A stretch of DNA of 64,000 nucleotides from Apiospora phragmitis (GCA_038363925.1 JAQQWL010000016.1:1364001-1428000), one strand, 5' to 3'. Shown: positions 46,592 to 57,793, numbered from the stretch's first letter. The notes: a model not told the origin generated them from the sequence alone. A program made the numbers and translations.

Positions 46592-46597
46592 ACGCGT
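46592..46597. promoter_or_regulatory. MluI cell-cycle box (ACGCGT) upstream of CDC9
   Basis: ACGCGT within TACGCGTA, 272 bp upstream of the ligase ATG. Same element and similar spacing as upstream of POL2. Confidence 0.5.
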
Positions 46598-47103
46598 AGT
46601 TTCTTTTTGCAAGCCACCTAAAAGTCGTACCTAGGTCAAAAGAACCCTCCCGTGTCTTTTTTTTTTTTTTTCACTTGTTGGGACACCGAAATCTTCGGCA
46701 AACACACTGGCAATCAATTTGACCCAATCTGAGAGCTGGGGATGGGGAACCGGGCATCTCATTCTCGAAGCTGCATCGTCAGATAATATCATAGAGTCTT
46801 CGGATTCAGGAGAAAAATGTCAATTCTCGAATTTTCTCAGATATAACATACTTCCAAAAGAAAACACCAAAAACCCAAGGCCATGCCTCTCAATCAAACG
46901 ACCGTGCTGGTGACAATCATGCACCCGATATTCCGCAATCCAGTCCTTACAAGACTTCCACCAAATGAATGACCAAAATTCCCAAAATCGTTGTAGATAC
47001 CTCGGGCCCTGAAAAGCAAATGCGAAACCTGTTGAAAGATTGCATCAAAGGGCTATTGAGCCAATGCTCAGTTTGTAGACAAGTCGATTACAGCCGAAAC
47101 GTC
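46598..47103. other. Intergenic, no gene seen
   Basis: Whole interval 46321-47103 is non-coding in appearance. Holds a run of 15 T at 46657-46671 and an AT-rich stretch. Confidence 0.45.
46657..46671. repeat. Poly-T run (15 nt)
   Basis: Homopolymer in non-coding DNA; length in the sequence may be unreliable. Confidence 0.6.
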
Positions 47104-47411
47104 TTAAGGCGAGCAAGTAGCACCCTCAGAGTCGTCCATCTGGCACTGCCAGCCGTTGGCACAGATGGAGGAAACCATCCAGGTGCCGTTGTTGCAGACC
47201 TGGACGGTCGAGGTGCCGTTCATTGTCCTATGCGTCGGTTCGTGTTAGTGGATATCCATGCAGACTCTTACACAGAGAAGACTCACTTCGAGCACTGGTA
47301 GGTACCACCATTGCAGACGCCCGATGAGGCAGGGACAGGAGGGGTGGACTGAGTACCCTGCGCCGCGGCGGTGGTGGCGATGGCAGCGACGATGATGCTG
47401 AGGAACTGCAT
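47104..47411 (-). CDS. Small secreted cysteine-rich protein (82 aa, six Cys)
   Basis: Two exons on the minus strand, 47287-47411 and 47104-47227, give 82 residues. Signal peptide about 1-17 (MQFLSIIVAAIATTAAA), then a Pro/Ser/Thr linker, then a compact domain with Cys33, Cys40, Cys53, Cys64, Cys70 and Cys80. The pattern is VCNGGTYQC, then VQVCNNGTWMVSSICANGWQC, with repeating Asn-Gly turns and Trp residues. It looks like a tiny extracellular disulfide domain, possibly carbohydrate-binding or an effector; I recognise the general CxxGxYxC...VCxNGxW pattern from secreted fungal proteins but not a named family. Potential N-glycosylation at NGT. A TATATAA lies 166 bp upstream, and the leader contains GATGTT repeats. 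Confidence 0.75.
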
Positions 47412-47504
47412 GTTGGCTTTGAGAGGGGGTTCTGGGAGAAACCTAAGAACGATTGGTGATGAAGTGAGGAAGAAGCGATAGATGATGGAGTGAATGAAGT
47501 TGTA

Positions 47505-47542
47505 GATGATGTTGATGTTGTGTTGATGTTGATGCTGATGAT
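47505..47542. repeat. GATGTT-type repeat in the leader of the Cys-rich protein gene
   Basis: Imperfect GATGTT/GATGAT units upstream of the ATG, probably within the 5' untranslated region. Confidence 0.5.
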
Positions 47543-47576
47543 CAAGACAGGTTCAATTATATCGCCCGAACATCAG

Positions 47577-47585
47577 TTTATATAT
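47577..47585 (-). promoter_or_regulatory. TATA box of the Cys-rich secreted protein gene
   Basis: ATATATAAA on the minus strand about 166 bp upstream of the ATG. Confidence 0.45.
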
Positions 47586-48252
47586 CCATTCCACCCTCAT
47601 ATGAATGAACAGTCGAAACATATTTGCTTCACGAAGGCATGCACTCTGCAAGGAAAACGGTCACCGAAGACGACGATGTCCGTTGTCACGACTCGACATC
47701 CTCGTGTGCCTGACCATTTGCCTAACAATCTTGATATCAAGCCGGCAGGGTGCGTCGGGGCTGTTCAAAGTCGACCTTAAAAACGCCTTCCCTTGCCTGA
47801 AGGAAGGTATGGAGTTGCATCGCAATCAGGTTCAATCTCGAGTCATTCGTTCCTGGGCTTCAACGACAGGCATATGAGACAACGAGATACCACAAATGCC
47901 TCCAGTGGCTGGACCCGATTTCGTGCATCTGTGAACCGGGTGGCATTTGAATTGCAAAATGGCGACAATCATCCCACGATTTTCACTTATGTCAGATTGA
48001 GTTTAGGTCAGGTCAGGGAAGATGTTAATTATGCCAAACATTCAACTGAGGCGAACATGCCCCATCACACGTTCTTAGCTAGGTAATTAAGTACGCCAAG
48101 TAGTTTGGAGTTTGAGCGTCTTTACAGGTAGTAGAGGATGAAAGAAAGTGAAAGACATCGCGGGCGCTAATTCTGACGATTCCCTAAAAGATACACCTTG
48201 AGGTATGAGCGCCCGGCTTCAAAAATCGGTCACCTCTGACCACGCGCCAAGC
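47586..48252. other. Intergenic, no gene seen
   Basis: Between the Cys-rich protein promoter and the permease stop. Frames of up to 97 codons lack motifs. Confidence 0.4.
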
Positions 48253-50053
48253 CTAGAAGCTTTTGACCAACTTCTGCCATAGAGTTTGTCCCCCGCCTAG
48301 TTCCCCTTCAGCCAAGTCTTTCACCTCTTCAAGGTCACGGCGTCGACCCGACTGCAGATCAATCTCATCGAGCCGCCAATACCGAGTTTTGCGGATAATC
48401 TTGTACCCAAAGTAGATGATGGGGAAGAGAGGCAACAAGATGTAGGCATCGACGAAATTGCCAGCATTGAAGGGGCTCAACGTCGTCCAGCCTTGGACGA
48501 GGGCCAAGAATATGTTGGCGCCGAGCCCGAAATAAGCATTCCACGGGTAGCACCACGAGATGAACGGCAAATCCTGGACACGGTAGCCCTGCAGCTGCCA
48601 TGCTTTGCGGAAGCGGATGTGGATAAAGGATATGGAGCCCCAGACCAGAAACGCTGACACGCCACTAAGGTTGACAATGTACTGGTAAGCTTCGCCGGCG
48701 CCCGTCGAAATGTTCATCAGCGACAGCGCGCCCGAGGCGTTCGTGAAGACGATCGCGGCCCAGGGGACACCGCGCCTGTTTGTTTTGCCCAGGATCTTGG
48801 GCGCCTTGCCGTCCTGAGCCATGAACAAGAGCGTGCGCGAGCCGACGTAGATGGAGCTGTTGACCGCGGACAGGCACGTCACGAGGATGAAGGCGTTGAT
48901 CAGATGCACGCCCTCCCCCCAGCCGGCCTGCTGAATCGCGACGGTCATGGGGCTCTTCAGCGCGCGACTCCCGCCGTTGACGAGTCCCTCGGCGTTGGAG
49001 GGACAGGTGAGCCCGAAGAAGAAGGCGGAGCCCATGTAGATGAAGACGATACGCCAGAACACCTGGCGGATGGCCAGGGGAACCGCCACTCTCGGGTTCT
49101 TCGTCTCGGTGGCCGCGACCGCGACGGATTCTACTCCGGCGTAGAAGGTCGAGCAGAACACAAAGACGGCGGCTACCCCGCGAAAGCCCCCCACGAACGG
49201 ACCAGGATCATGCCAGTACCGAAAGCCTATCGCGTCGGCTCCCTTGACGCCGCCAGCGGCATAACTTCAACTGCTGTCAGTTACGTGCAGATAGTTGGGT
49301 GGCGGCGGATGAACAAACATGATTGCGAAGAGGAAGAAGGTCGTAAGACCGATAAGTTTGATCAGTGCCAGCCAGAACTCAGCTTCGCCGAACGTCTCTA
49401 CTCCAAGCAGCTGAAAACCCAGGAAGAGAAACTGCAGTCCACGTCAGTAGCAGGCTCACGTGAGTTTGAAGCGTGGGACGTGTTACGCACCCATAAGATG
49501 AGAAACCAGCCCCAGACAGGGACGCGATCGCTCCAGAATATCAACACGCTCGTGATCGCATTGTACTCATTGGAAAGCACTGCAACCCAGATGATGAAGT
49601 AATTCCAGCCGACAGCGACGCCAAAAGCCTTGTCAACGAAGCGGTCAGCCAGTTTGGTAAAAGCTCCACCACTGGGATATAGAGTTGTCAACTCTCCGAG
49701 GCTTTGCATGATGCTGGTCAGGTTGTCAGCGCCATTGTCATCATCGTCCTACCAGGGAGGGGGCCGGCCATGAGTCTCTGTTCCCGTCGCAATTCTTACC
49801 TGAATGCAACCATGCCGATGATACCGAACCCGATCAGCAAGGACGCTGGACCACCGCTCGATAGAGCGCCTCCAGCCCCGACAAGCAGGCCGGGGCCGAT
49901 GATACCAGCCAAAGCCATCATACTTAGATGTCTCGTCTTCAACCCTCGCTTGACTCCACTGTCTGGGTCAATGGCCCGGAAGTCATCGCCGACGTCGCCT
50001 GGTGCCACATCGGCCATCGGCTCTGCCGTGCCGTCCTTTTTGGGACTGTACAT
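48253..50053 (-). CDS. Amino-acid permease (APC superfamily, fungal YAT family)
   Basis: Plasma-membrane proton-coupled amino-acid uptake. Four exons on the minus strand: 49800-50053, 49491-49713, 49319-49431 and 48253-49264, all in phase, 533 residues. The cytosolic N-terminus ends in GLKTRHLSMMALAGIIGPGLLVGAG, the unwound TM1 substrate-binding signature of the family. TM3 onward: SIMQSLGELTTLYPSGGAF, WVAVLSNEYN, GFQLLGVETFGEAEFW, STFYAGVESVAVAATET and SSIYVGSRTLLFMAQDGKAPK are typical. About twelve hydrophobic segments. C-terminal cytosolic tail is acidic (LEEVKDLAEGELGG). Intron 3 has a GTTTGT donor and an unusual GAAG acceptor but restores the conserved frame. Individual substrate unknown. 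Confidence 0.88.
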
Positions 50054-51390
50054 CCTGCTTATATCCGCCCGGGTTCAATACGGAGGTGGAAAGTTCGCAG
50101 GGACAGACGTGTTGAGGAATCAATGGCTGAGAAAAAACATCTTAGCATGTAATTATAAAAGCTCTCCGTCGGCAGGCCATCCGATAGACATGATGACAAT
50201 TCGGCCCTTGCTTTCTCGCCCTAACCTTGTTCTTGTGGGGGTCGCCGCTCGGTGAGGACCCCTGAGGGTCTGGATTTCTGGAGCAATGGGCTTGAACGGG
50301 TTTGCTGAGAGCAACGGGCTGACGGGGACCATGACGTGATCGCCGGCGCCCCGCAACCTGACGGATGTTGCCATTGTGATTGGCTTTCATGTCCGCACCG
50401 AGGAAGCGCCCGTAGGTTAATTAAACTCGAAGTGACATCGTCTATCCATTATCAGACAAGAGGTCTCGATGTGCCAAGGATAAGCAAGATAAGACGGCGT
50501 GACGGGAACTGTCGATTTGCCTTGTTGCAAAATTGTACCAAGATAGGCGATACAGCTGGTAGTCACCTATAGTAAACAAGAGATTAAATGTGGAAAGTGG
50601 AAGTTGTTTCAATCAGTTATTCTAACCTCCCCTCTTTTTTCTCCCCATGAGACATGACGATATGGTATGTAGAAGGCCATATTCGATTGGAACACAGCAA
50701 ACCAAATCAACGCAATTGAGGCCAGCCGTCGTGCCGGCTGGCCGGTATCTGCAAGGCAATTCTGCACCGCTCCATTTGAATTAAAAGCTGAGCTCCCGTT
50801 GGAGGAACCCCCCCCCGGGACCAAATCTCCGTCGCCAGTGCAACCATTGTTTATGCCATCCGGCGTGTCTTAATGCATGTTTCAACACAACGCGCTCGAG
50901 GCTTTGCCAGTCTCGATGATGAAAGCCATGGTTCATTCACCTCTGCGAGGGGAGGAGCTCACCACACCCGTTGTATTGCTGTAAATATTCGGTGGACGGA
51001 AAACATGCCAGCAAATTGTTCAGATGTGCCATATCACTTGTCAATTATCAGGTGTTGATCGGAGGTAAGTTCAATCGCCCGTCTGCAGAAACTCAACCCA
51101 CCCCCGCGGGCTTCGGTCAGGAGAGTGAGGGACCCGAAGCCGGTTGACATGGGACACGCAATTCAACCTCGAGAAAAGTAAATATCTGATTCCGCAATCT
51201 GAGACAAAATGAAAGTCCGGCAGAAGAGGGGATTGAGAAGCCACCGGGGCCGCTTAGCTGAGAAACGCATTTAAGTCGTGCCTGTTTCCTCGGGTTTCGC
51301 AATGCAGTCAATACACGCAGGTAGTGCCTCTATTACATCGCCTCTCTTCCATCTTATCCGAAAGCATACTTCGAAAAAAGCTTCCACAAA
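50054..51390. other. Intergenic, no gene seen
   Basis: Divergent promoters of the permease and SDR genes. Contains a run of nine C at 50808-50816. No family resemblance in any frame. Confidence 0.45.
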
Positions 51391-52383
51391 ATGACTGCTT
51401 CTTCGAACCCCTCCCCCAAGGTGTGGCTGATTACTGGTGCCTCGAGGGGTCTAGGCTTCGAGCTCGCCAAAGCCGCCATGGCCGTTGGACACACCGTGGT
51501 AGCCTGCCGAAGGTCCGATGCCAGCAAGGACACCTCTGCCCAAGAGATTACCAAGTTGGGCGGCACGTGGGTGCAGGTCGACGTAGGCAGCGACACCCTC
51601 GAGGCCCAGTTGGCCGAAGTGATCCACCAGCACGGCAAGGTGGATGTCCTGGTAAACAACGCCGCCCATGCTTTGGGTGGGACCCTTGAAGATTGCAGGT
51701 AAGATGCCTGAAAGGGGTTCATCCCCGACCTACCCCGACCACATTCGCTGAACATTCCAAAGCATGGAGGAGATCAATCGCATATTCAGCGTGAACATCA
51801 TGGTCCCCATCCGCACCGCCAGGGCTATGATCCCATCAATGCGCGCCCAAGGTAGCGGGACCATCGTCAACATCAGCAGCTCGATCGGCCTCAACGGCTT
51901 GCCCGGCGTTAGCATGTACGCCGCCACCAAGCAGGCGCTCGAAGGTCAGTGGCCAATGCTCACACCCATCAAATTGTGTTAGTTGTAACGCGCTGACATT
52001 GCGTTCGTAGGATTGAGCTCGCGCCCTTTGGTATCCGTGTTCTCCTTGTCGAGCCAGGCGGCTTGAAAACCAGGTTCGCAGACCCCAGTCGTGAGAACTG
52101 TACGGTGGCTGTCCCTTTCAGCGACCCCTACAAGGGTTCGTACGCTGAAAAGGTTGTTCGTTACTTGACGGATATCCCAGCCACCATGACCAGAGCTGCC
52201 AGTGTCGAAAAAGCCGCCTTGCGCATTGTCGAAGCCGTGGATGGCACTGGCATGTTGGAAGGGAAGCCCGTCGGGCTCAGGCTTCCCTTGGGGAAGGATA
52301 CACTTGAAGGCGTGAGGTCGAAGGGCAAGCTGCTGACTGAGCTAGCTGAGAATCTCCAGGAGGTTACTGAAAGTATTGCCTGA
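51391..52383 (+). CDS. Short-chain dehydrogenase/reductase, possibly damaged after the active site
   Basis: NAD(P)-dependent oxidoreductase of the classical SDR type, about 288 residues. Exons 51391-51698, 51763-51944 (or -51948) and 52011-52383. Cofactor motif TGASRGLG at 15-22, NNAA at 89-92, catalytic Ser142/143, Tyr155 and Lys159 in SMYAATKQ. Downstream of ALEG the normal helix (about GLSxxLRxEL) is not intact: with the strong donor GTCAGT the third exon is out of frame, and with the weaker donor GTGGCC four bases later the frame is kept but five or six residues are lost before ELAPFGIRVLLVEPGG. The repeat-like GATTGAGC suggests a deletion between short direct repeats. Substrate unknown. 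It converges on the next gene, 79 bp apart. Confidence 0.75.
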
Positions 52384-52462
52384 GTCAACGAGTCACCATG
52401 TATTCTTATTTGGTGTAGCTTATCTGCAGAGATCTCCATTCAGTGGCTCCATAATCACTGTG

Positions 52463-53219
52463 CTATGGCACTACTTGGTTATGCCAGAGCATAGGTGTAT
52501 CCCTCTCAGACCTCGCAACTGTCTTCCAGCCTGATAACTTTTTGTTGTCCCAATTGATGGCATCGCAGCTGATTGTACCCTCGAATTTACGACAGTCATT
52601 GCCGGAAAAGACGAGGTATCCAGTACCAGATCTGTTGGTCGCTTCATCGGTTTGGGATTCATGACCATGGAACCTGAACCAAAACTTGGGGGATCTGAAG
52701 CTGTTCTTTTCGAAGGTCTCAAAACGGCCCTGTTGTCGCTCTTTCAAGAGACTGGCGCTCCACACCTGTATCAGAGATACTGTCTGCCCCGTCGGCTGGA
52801 TCATTCGAAATATTTGCGTCGTCAACCTGGTTTCCTTCGCCATCTTCCTTTCCATTCCCCAAACGGATGTCTAAACCAGATACCCCAGAAGAAGAAACTC
52901 CATTGGTATCTCCGAGACCCTCGATGACCCTGTTCAGCGCTTTCCTGCTGCCAGTCATCAAAACAGTGGCCGTCATCGCCCCTTCCAAGTGCAGATCCCC
53001 GATCATGCCTTCGCCATCCCTTGTGAGCCGAAGGATCTCCAGCGTCGAAGAGGACGCCCTTTTTCCTTTCCCGAGCTTCACTTCGTAAGTGCCGAAGCTC
53101 TTGCGCACGTCGAACGCACCATCGCCATGAGACTTGTCGCCTGCGTTCGATCTCCCGCCACGACCTCCGACTCGATTGTGGATGTGCCTTGAGGAGAAGA
53201 CTGAATCTTCCCAATCCAT
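52463..53219 (-). pseudogene. Fungal orphan protein gene with a one-base frameshift
   Basis: Intronless minus-strand gene of about 251 residues if one base is discounted. The first part (53219 to about 52725) has KSFGTYEVKLGKGK, LEILRLTRDGEGMIGDLHLEG and ATVLMTGSRKALNRVIEGLG; the second part has SPKFWFRFHGHE, GYLVFSGNDCRKFEGTISCD and NWDNKKLSGWKT. I recall both parts as belonging together in orphan proteins of filamentous ascomycetes, with beta-rich, lipocalin-like character. The frame changes at the run of four A at 52721-52724 (plus strand), where one base too many is present. No signal peptide. Function unknown. Homopolymer position makes a sequence error plausible. Confidence 0.6.
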
Positions 53220-54205
53220 GTTGTCCTTCGCTTGGTGATTTTGGGGGCTTGCTAAATTGCTCGATGTGACCGTTTCTTTGACTCATGTTGTCTTGAAAAG
53301 GCAAAATCATTGACGTCATCGGCTCTAGTCTACCGCGCTGATGGGCTGTATCCGGGCTCACCACCCAACTCTAACTCTAGCTCTACTACTACCGAAGGCA
53401 CATAGTTCTCGTCTTCGATGTGGCTCCTTATTGATGCATTTGGAAGTACACCTTGACCTCGCGCCCATAAACGGCGCTATGACTCTCGATGTTTCTGCGG
53501 AACGGTTTCGTAGGGAGCGTCTTGTATCATACCACGGTACTCTTGCGATCACGTCAAAGCCGGGGCACCATAACCCTCATGGATATGGCCATGAAAGTGA
53601 AGGAACGGCTTGCCTCTTTAGGTTGCCTGCCACAGACGCGAACTGCCCGGGTGCTCCTGTTTGCTATTGGTGTCAAGCGTGTAGTCTGCGCTGCCAGATA
53701 ACTGGAAGCTCGACAGAATCCTTGGCGGGCCGTGTGTCATAACGATATCGACGCGCCGTGAGCTACGTTTCTATCCATTGGCTTGGATATTTGGAACTTA
53801 GTTGCCATCGCCACTGATTACCCCTTTCCTCCGCTACCATTAGTACCAGTGGATGCTAGGGGGTACCAAGGTTCTTCCCAAACATGTTGGTAAGGGGATG
53901 TCCCGTTCCGATTCATAATTTGGTAGCTAATCACTTTGCTAATGAGGACGGAATATGTGGTTCGCTATCCAAGACAGGGAGACCAGCTAACGATACAAGG
54001 AACTCAGGGGCAGTTGCATATGAATTTATGATTCCCAAAAGATCAGACTAGATGAAATTCGCCCCTGGAGGCAGCTGTGGAACTTGGGGCTGGGTTTTAC
54101 CCTCATGGGGCCACCCATGAATACTTCTTGGGTTTACTGAAGTTCGGTATACTGCTCTCATTACCTCTGGCTCTCGCGATCCGATCGTGCAACCAGCCCA
54201 TGGAG
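53220..54205. other. Intergenic, no gene seen
   Basis: Frames in 53340-53750 on the plus strand have no family resemblance. Nothing else recognised. Confidence 0.4.
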
Positions 54206-55455
54206 TCACGATAAAAGCTTCCCCCGCGTAGTTGCAGGCTGGGCTGGCGTTTCATTCCCGTACTTTAAGACAGAGACACCCCCGCGGCCTGGAGAGGCCA
54301 TGTAGGTGCCGTAGTCAGTCCCTGAGATGCGCAAGGAGTTCTTCCGTACAGTGACAAAGACGGGGCGGAACAGTGGGAGGCAGGCTAATGAAGTAAATGT
54401 CAGTTGACGTTTTATGCTCTTTGTTCATTCACTGTCCGAGACTAACCTGAGACCACGGACAGGTTCACCTCGACGGTAGCCCATAACATGACATTTGCCA
54501 TATTCCATGGTATATCCTTAGATGAGGAGTTGACATCTTTGACAAGGACGACCACAACAAGTGACGCCGCACAAACCCTTAGTATGCTATGAGCAGGCGT
54601 TTTGCGGCGTATACAAGGGGCGGGAAGCTTACAAAATGCCAAAACCGAACAAGGAGCATGTGCCAATTTTCTGCTTGGTTGAGAACTGTTGTATTTTGCG
54701 CATCTCGAGGGTGGGAAGCACGATGATGCCGATATCGAGTAAGAAGTGTGCCAAAGTAGACCAGAAGATGTACTTGGTGTCACTAATCAGGCACGTAGCA
54801 TCTGTGATGGTCTCATCCCAGAAGGCTTGCACTGGGACACAGTGAAAGATCGTAATAAAAGTCTAAGAAGGCCATCAGTATCTCTGCGATTGGAAATCCA
54901 TGTGAGGGCCTACCCACCTTACCAATAGCCACGCAGCACTCAGAACCGCCAGAATGATAATCGGCCTTCTGATAGAAGACGTACTGAATACGCGCCAGTA
55001 GAAGGCTAGAATCGCGAATTTGATGAGCGTAATGGAGTAGGTGAATGCTAGCTGAAGGAAGAAGTTGAACAACTTGGCCGTCCGCAAGGCAACGTCTTCT
55101 GGGTCTCGAACCGTATCGATGTGGCGGCCCAACCCGTTACTGACCCCTATCAGACACGGTTAGTATAGCGATGGCAAGAGCAGTGGCATGGAATGGAGAT
55201 TCTCACATAGCAATATGAGTACACCCCATGCTGTAGCAAAAAGCTATCGCAGGATATCAGTTAGCCATAGTCTATACAAAAGAGTCACTATGAATAGGTA
55301 ACAACACTCACGTAACCACCCATGCAGCAGTAGTCGTCCCACCACAAAGCAACCTTGGTGATTCTTCTGGCCGGTAGCCGTAGCCCAAAGGCGCACGTGG
55401 CAAGAGAGAAGGTAACACCCAACGCGATCACAATCTCAAGTTGTTTTGTTGCCAT
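54206..55455 (-). CDS. Rhodopsin-like (SAT4/Pth11-related) seven-transmembrane protein
   Basis: Integral membrane protein of the fungal rhodopsin-domain family related to Pth11-type receptors. Six exons on the minus strand: 55312-55455, 55207-55243, 54923-55146, 54633-54862, 54447-54577 and 54206-54384; every phase closes, giving 314 residues. Family features: RLPARRITKVALWWDDYCC after TM1 (the W-DDY motif), GLGRHIDTV, KFAILAFYWRVFS with the conserved Tyr-Trp-Arg, ITIFHCVPVQAFWD, TKYIFWSTLAHFLLDIGIIVLP and NVMLWATVEVNLSVVSACLPLFRPV. No CFEM domain. The cytosolic C-tail is short. It may sense a ligand or act as a non-receptor membrane protein; unknown. Highly split, including a 37-bp exon. Confidence 0.88.
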
Positions 55456-56899
55456 AGCGGAGTTGTCGTACGGTCGACCTTTGAAGTCAGCAAGACGGCT
55501 TGGGGAAAAACTGAGCTTGGTAGAACAGGAGAACAATATGAAGTGGTGATGGTTTGATCTCTTTGTTGAGGAAGCCCTGAAGACGATCCGTCCATCCTGG
55601 CAGTGTATCACAACAGTGATGTCAAGTTGTCATCCTCAGATGTTAAGGCCATACATCATCCAAGACTCCATGCTGAAAGCTAGAACATTCTGCGGCTTCA
55701 AAACTCGAAATGACAATAACAGTCTGGTGCTTGGCTGCATCAAGCTACCATGTTTCCGACCGACGAAGCCTTAAATTCCCTCCTTAAGCCACGCCTTTGT
55801 CCTATGATGTAACCGTTTTTCTTCAGACGGAGGATTGGCAAAGGGCGATGAAACGCAGGGCATGGAGAGTTTGTTTCCTCCGATGATCATCGGGAAGACT
55901 ACATGCTATGCTCTTTGACAGGGCAGTCTGTTGCTCACCAGCGCACCTGATACTTGCAAGCAGGGAGAGCTGCGGTCCGGTCTCAACAGAGTAGCCGGCG
56001 ACAGACAGGGAACCCTATATACGGAAGAAACATGTACGTATGCGCGGTAGAAACCACTTTGGGTTGTCTCGACCAGCGTGATTCAGTTTGAAGGCATCGT
56101 GACGTGCAACCGATTCAGTCGAAACTCGCGCTTGACACACTGCGTGTGTCAGGGAGATATGCTCTTCAAGAGACCAATACTCGCTTTGGAGGACAACCTT
56201 CAGATGCTGATGATAATACATCAGCGGCTCTGTGTGTATATAGTGAACAAAAACCAGCATTCCCCATTTCACTGAAATAAGCATAACCTGACGACGATGA
56301 CAAGCCCCTCAATTGCTAAATATCTAATGGTTCAAGGTATGGAACTGTGGTCTGTGTCAACTGAAGTCCTACTACATAGACATTCGGACGGCGGTGAAGT
56401 TTACGCCGGTTGTCACCACAGCCTATCCCAGAGTCCCTATTTTCTTCAGGTTCTGGGCCATACCTGCCTGGCTGTCTGTAAACAGGAGGTTATTGGAAGC
56501 TGCACCCAGGCTGCCGCAATGCTTGCCACAGAAGAGAGAGAATAAGCTTTGTGAATGCGAAGCTTGATGCCACCACCATTACTAACAGTACTACCAGTAG
56601 TTAGAAGTTGGGATGAGACGCGATTGGTGTTGCGACGAGGGTAACAATGGCTACTGTGCGGATCAGCGACCGGTATCTAGTAGTACTGTGTAAAATCAAG
56701 TTCGTCATCCACATTAGCAGTACCTAAACCTACAGTAGCACTGAAGCTAACTCGGAGAACCCCATCCAAAAGATCGCAGCTAATTTCGGGCCGTTGACCC
56801 CACTAGCTGTCAAGTCGAATTGTCGTCATCACACCAACAGGAACATACCCGTTCGTATCCGACACTCTGTCAGTATCAGAAGTAGGCGCCGACACCATT
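55456..56899. other. Intergenic, no gene seen
   Basis: 1.4 kb between divergent starts. Only short frames without motifs. Confidence 0.45.
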
Positions 56900-57793
56900 A
56901 TGATCCGGCCACAGCCCCAAGAGGTCGAGCTGCTCGTCCTGGGCGCGGGCTGGACCTCGACCTTCCTCCTGCCCATCCTGGAGAAGCAGGGGACCCAGTA
57001 CGCCGCGACGACGACGGACGGCCGCGACGGCACCATCCCCTTCCGCTTCGACCCGGACTCGGACGACGAGGGCCAGTTCAGGCGGCTGCCCGCCGCCACG
57101 ACGGTCCTGATCACCTTCCCGCTCAAGAACAAGGGCCCGGCCCGCCGCCTCACGACGCTGTACGCCAACACCCACCAGGGCAGCAGCGGTAGCGAGAAGA
57201 AGCAGCAGCAGCCCAACTTCATCCAGCTGGGCGTGACGAGCATCTGGAAGGGCACCGACGGCTGGCAGGACGAGAGCTCCCCCTACGATAAGTCCGACGT
57301 GCGCGGCATCGCCGAGGACGAGCTGATGGAGGTGGCGGACGGCGCGGTCCTGGACCTCTCGGGCCTGTATGGCGGGTCGCGCCAGCCGCGGCACTGGGTC
57401 GACCGGGTCGTCCAGACCAAAGAGGACCTGCGGGCCAAGGGCGCGGTACACCTGATCCACGGACAGGACGTGGCACGCGCCATCGTCGCGCTGCACCGCA
57501 ACTTCACCCCGGGCCAGCGCTGGCTGCTGTGCGACATGCACATCTACGACTGGTGGGACCTGATCGAGGACTGGGCCATCAGCGCCCTGGCGGCGGCGGA
57601 GGAGGACCCTGCCAGCGCCTCCGAGGCCGAGGTCGCCAAGCATAAGCGGCTCCTCGCCTGGGTCGGCGAGCTCATGCAGGAGGAAGGCGTCAAGGCATTG
57701 CCGAGAGACAGCACCCGGCTGGGCCGCGTCCTTGACGGTCGCGCTTTCTGGAAGGCGATGGGGATCATGCCGATTTGCGGTCGCGTTCGGTAA
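56900..57793 (+). CDS. NAD(P)-binding Rossmann-fold protein, epimerase/dehydratase-like (YeeZ-like)
   Basis: Intronless, 297 residues. The N-terminus has ELLVLGAGWTSTFLLPIL, a variant glycine-rich dinucleotide-binding loop (Gly15, Gly17 then Trp-Thr-Ser) seen in extended-SDR proteins like bacterial YeeZ. Later blocks: TTVLITFPLKNKGPA, LGVTSIWKG, AVLDLSGLYGGSRQPRHWVDRVV (split here: key residues Leu-Ser-Gly-Leu-Tyr-Gly) and VHLIHGQDVARAIVALHRNF. The usual YxxxK pair is not evident, as in many of these atypical SDRs. Cytosolic; substrate unknown. Very GC-rich codon use, unlike the flanking intergenic DNA. It converges on the FAD-linked oxidase, 104 bp apart. Confidence 0.75.
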   Translation: MIRPQPQEVELLVLGAGWTSTFLLPILEKQGTQYAATTTDGRDGTIPFRFDPDSDDEGQFRRLPAATTVLITFPLKNKGPARRLTTLYANTHQGSSGSEKKQQQPNFIQLGVTSIWKGTDGWQDESSPYDKSDVRGIAEDELMEVADGAVLDLSGLYGGSRQPRHWVDRVVQTKEDLRAKGAVHLIHGQDVARAIVALHRNFTPGQRWLLCDMHIYDWWDLIEDWAISALAAAEEDPASASEAEVAKHKRLLAWVGELMQEEGVKALPRDSTRLGRVLDGRAFWKAMGIMPICGRVR

